From NCBI GenBank assembly GCA_025774405.1, contig JALGWB010000151.1, positions 1 to 7,469 of the forward strand: DNA of 7,469 nucleotides, written 5' to 3'. Of the stretch, positions 6,501 through 7,469 are shown piece by piece. Below the pieces are notes generated by a model. The model was not told the origin of the DNA. It made no database searches and saw only the letters and a program-made list of their open reading frames with translations. Source of the stretch: a bacterium. GTDB taxonomy: Bacteria > Arandabacterota > Arandabacteria > Arandabacterales > Arandabacteraceae. Every line of letters begins with the position of its first letter. Position 1 is the first letter of the stretch. The position numbers and the translations under genes were made by a program.

Positions 6501-7469
6501 ACCGAAGGTAAACCATCTTCTTAGTGATTGATTCTGATTCAAATGTAACCCTATAGAAATAAACTCCACCTGCAACATGATGTCCACTATCGTCGAGCCC
6601 ATCCCAGGTTATCGAATGCCTGCCAGGGATAAGCACCTCATTATACAATTGACGCACTTTGCGACCGTCGATTGCTATGATTTCTGCTCGAATCCGACCA
6701 GGACGCGGCATGAGGAAAGCGATTGCAGTCTCACTGGCAAAGGGATTGGGCACATTCTGAAGCACCCTGAATTCACCTTCACCGAGGACAGGGATTTCAC
6801 TCTCCCCTGGCATGAGCGCAAACGTGCCGAGTCGGCTAATATAGGCGATGATCCGATGGGCGCTCTTATCCACCCATGACTCAATCGGAGCCATACGACC
6901 ACCAGTAGCCTCGACCACTGTTAGTCGTTGAGGATCTGTACCATCATCATAAGCAATGCTCACTTTCACAAAACCTTTAACATCTATCCCGGCGGGTGAG
7001 ATCGCATAAGCAGCAGCATCTGCAATCGCCCCACCGTCGAATATCAATACATACGTATCGGCGACTGATCCCGGTGGAAACTCAAGCTCAAGCCGCCCAT
7101 CGATGCTGACAGCTGTGCCACCTGACGTCGCAAGAATCAATGACGATGAGAAGACACTCGTTACCTCAGCTGGATTAAGAGCAAGATCTCTGGCGTGAGC
7201 AAAGACTGTGATGCTGCCGGTGGTATAAAGATCGTAGTCTCCTCGCCATACGTGTTCGTCACTGTCAACCACGCTGAGTTGCAATCCGGTACCATTTACA
7301 CTGCAATAGATGCTTGTATCTGCCAAGGCCTCCGATGAGACCAGGTAGATATCGAGATGGTTGGTGATGTATGGATTCTGAAAGACTGACAGTGTGAGCT
7401 CCGGGCCAGTCACATCGTTCGATGTGGCCTCGGCAGTGACACCTTCAGAGTAATTGGCAACCTCATCAT
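6499..7469 (-). CDS. Secreted protein with Ig-like, ZU5-like and C-terminal sorting-like domains, 5'-truncated by window edge
   Basis: The frame runs off the right edge; 322 residues are visible (7467 down to TAG 6499-6501). The GTG at 7411-7413 is probably internal because the frame stays open and protein-like beyond it. Residues 20-113 look like a bacterial Ig-like domain (LTLSVFQNPYITNHLDIYLV, then HVWRGDYDLYTTGSITVFA). Residues 116-220 resemble a ZU5-like domain: GGTAVSIDGRLELEFPPGSV, YAISPAGIDVKGFVKVSIAY, and ending RLGTFALMPG. Residues 232-322 are a FlgD/type IX-sorting-like domain (VLQNVPNPFASET, AIDGRKVRQL, ITWDGLDDSG, GGVYFYRVTF). Such tails follow secreted subtilases and other extracellular enzymes or adhesins in FCB-type bacteria; the catalytic part, if any, is outside the window, so I give no enzyme name. 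It is the first visible gene of an operon with the TPR lipoprotein. Confidence 0.85.
   Translation of the reverse strand, partial: DEVANYSEGVTAEATSNDVTGPELTLSVFQNPYITNHLDIYLVSSEALADTSIYCSVNGTGLQLSVVDSDEHVWRGDYDLYTTGSITVFAHARDLALNPAEVTSVFSSSLILATSGGTAVSIDGRLELEFPPGSVADTYVLIFDGGAIADAAAYAISPAGIDVKGFVKVSIAYDDGTDPQRLTVVEATGGRMAPIESWVDKSAHRIIAYISRLGTFALMPGESEIPVLGEGEFRVLQNVPNPFASETAIAFLMPRPGRIRAEIIAIDGRKVRQLYNEVLIPGRHSITWDGLDDSGHHVAGGVYFYRVTFESESITKKMVYLR

Noticed and set aside
6486..6602. Longer N-terminus for the TPR lipoprotein starting at 6602
   Set aside because: It would overlap the upstream gene by about 100 bases and bury the signal peptide; the ATG at 6485 has AGGAGG and a lipoprotein signal right after it.

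Overview
The window carries fragments or full copies of six genes. It looks like part of a Gram-negative-type bacterial chromosome, probably from an uncultivated lineage near the FCB superphylum (Bacteroidetes/Fibrobacteres/Zixibacteria/WOR-3-like groups). The clues are two secreted proteins ending in the same type of C-terminal FlgD/type IX-sorting-like beta domain, lipoprotein signal peptides, strong AGGAGG ribosome binding sites and roughly balanced base composition. The phylum is an inference; no rRNA or marker gene is present.

Left part, + strand (2-1839): the last 522 residues of a prolyl oligopeptidase (family S9A, full catalytic triad), then a 58-residue DUF1059 protein. A hairpin at 1935-1973 separates them from the convergent genes on the right.

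Right part, all on the - strand, read from 7469 down to 1997: (a) the C-terminal 322 residues of a secreted multidomain protein with an Ig-like domain, a ZU5-like domain and a sorting-like domain; (b) a 199-residue TPR lipoprotein whose ribosome binding site overlaps the stop codon of (a), so the two form an operon; (c) a SurA/PrsA-type parvulin lipoprotein, broken by a frameshift into an N-terminal piece (5479-5718) and a C-terminal piece (4716-5522), with a good intrinsic terminator at 4592-4641; (d) an 822-residue secreted papain-family (C1A) cysteine protease with its own promoter (TTGTGG-17-TATAAT, 4526-4554) and three beta-rich domains before its sorting-like C-terminus.

The common theme is cell-envelope and extracellular protein turnover: a peptide-cutting S9 enzyme, a secreted cysteine protease, an envelope foldase and a TPR lipoprotein. 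This looks like ordinary heterotrophic secretion biology. I found no mobile element, CRISPR array, tRNA, rRNA or defence system. The points most worth checking are the foldase break, which looks like a small deletion rather than a one-base slip, and the one-residue shift of the oxyanion-hole glutamine in the cysteine protease.
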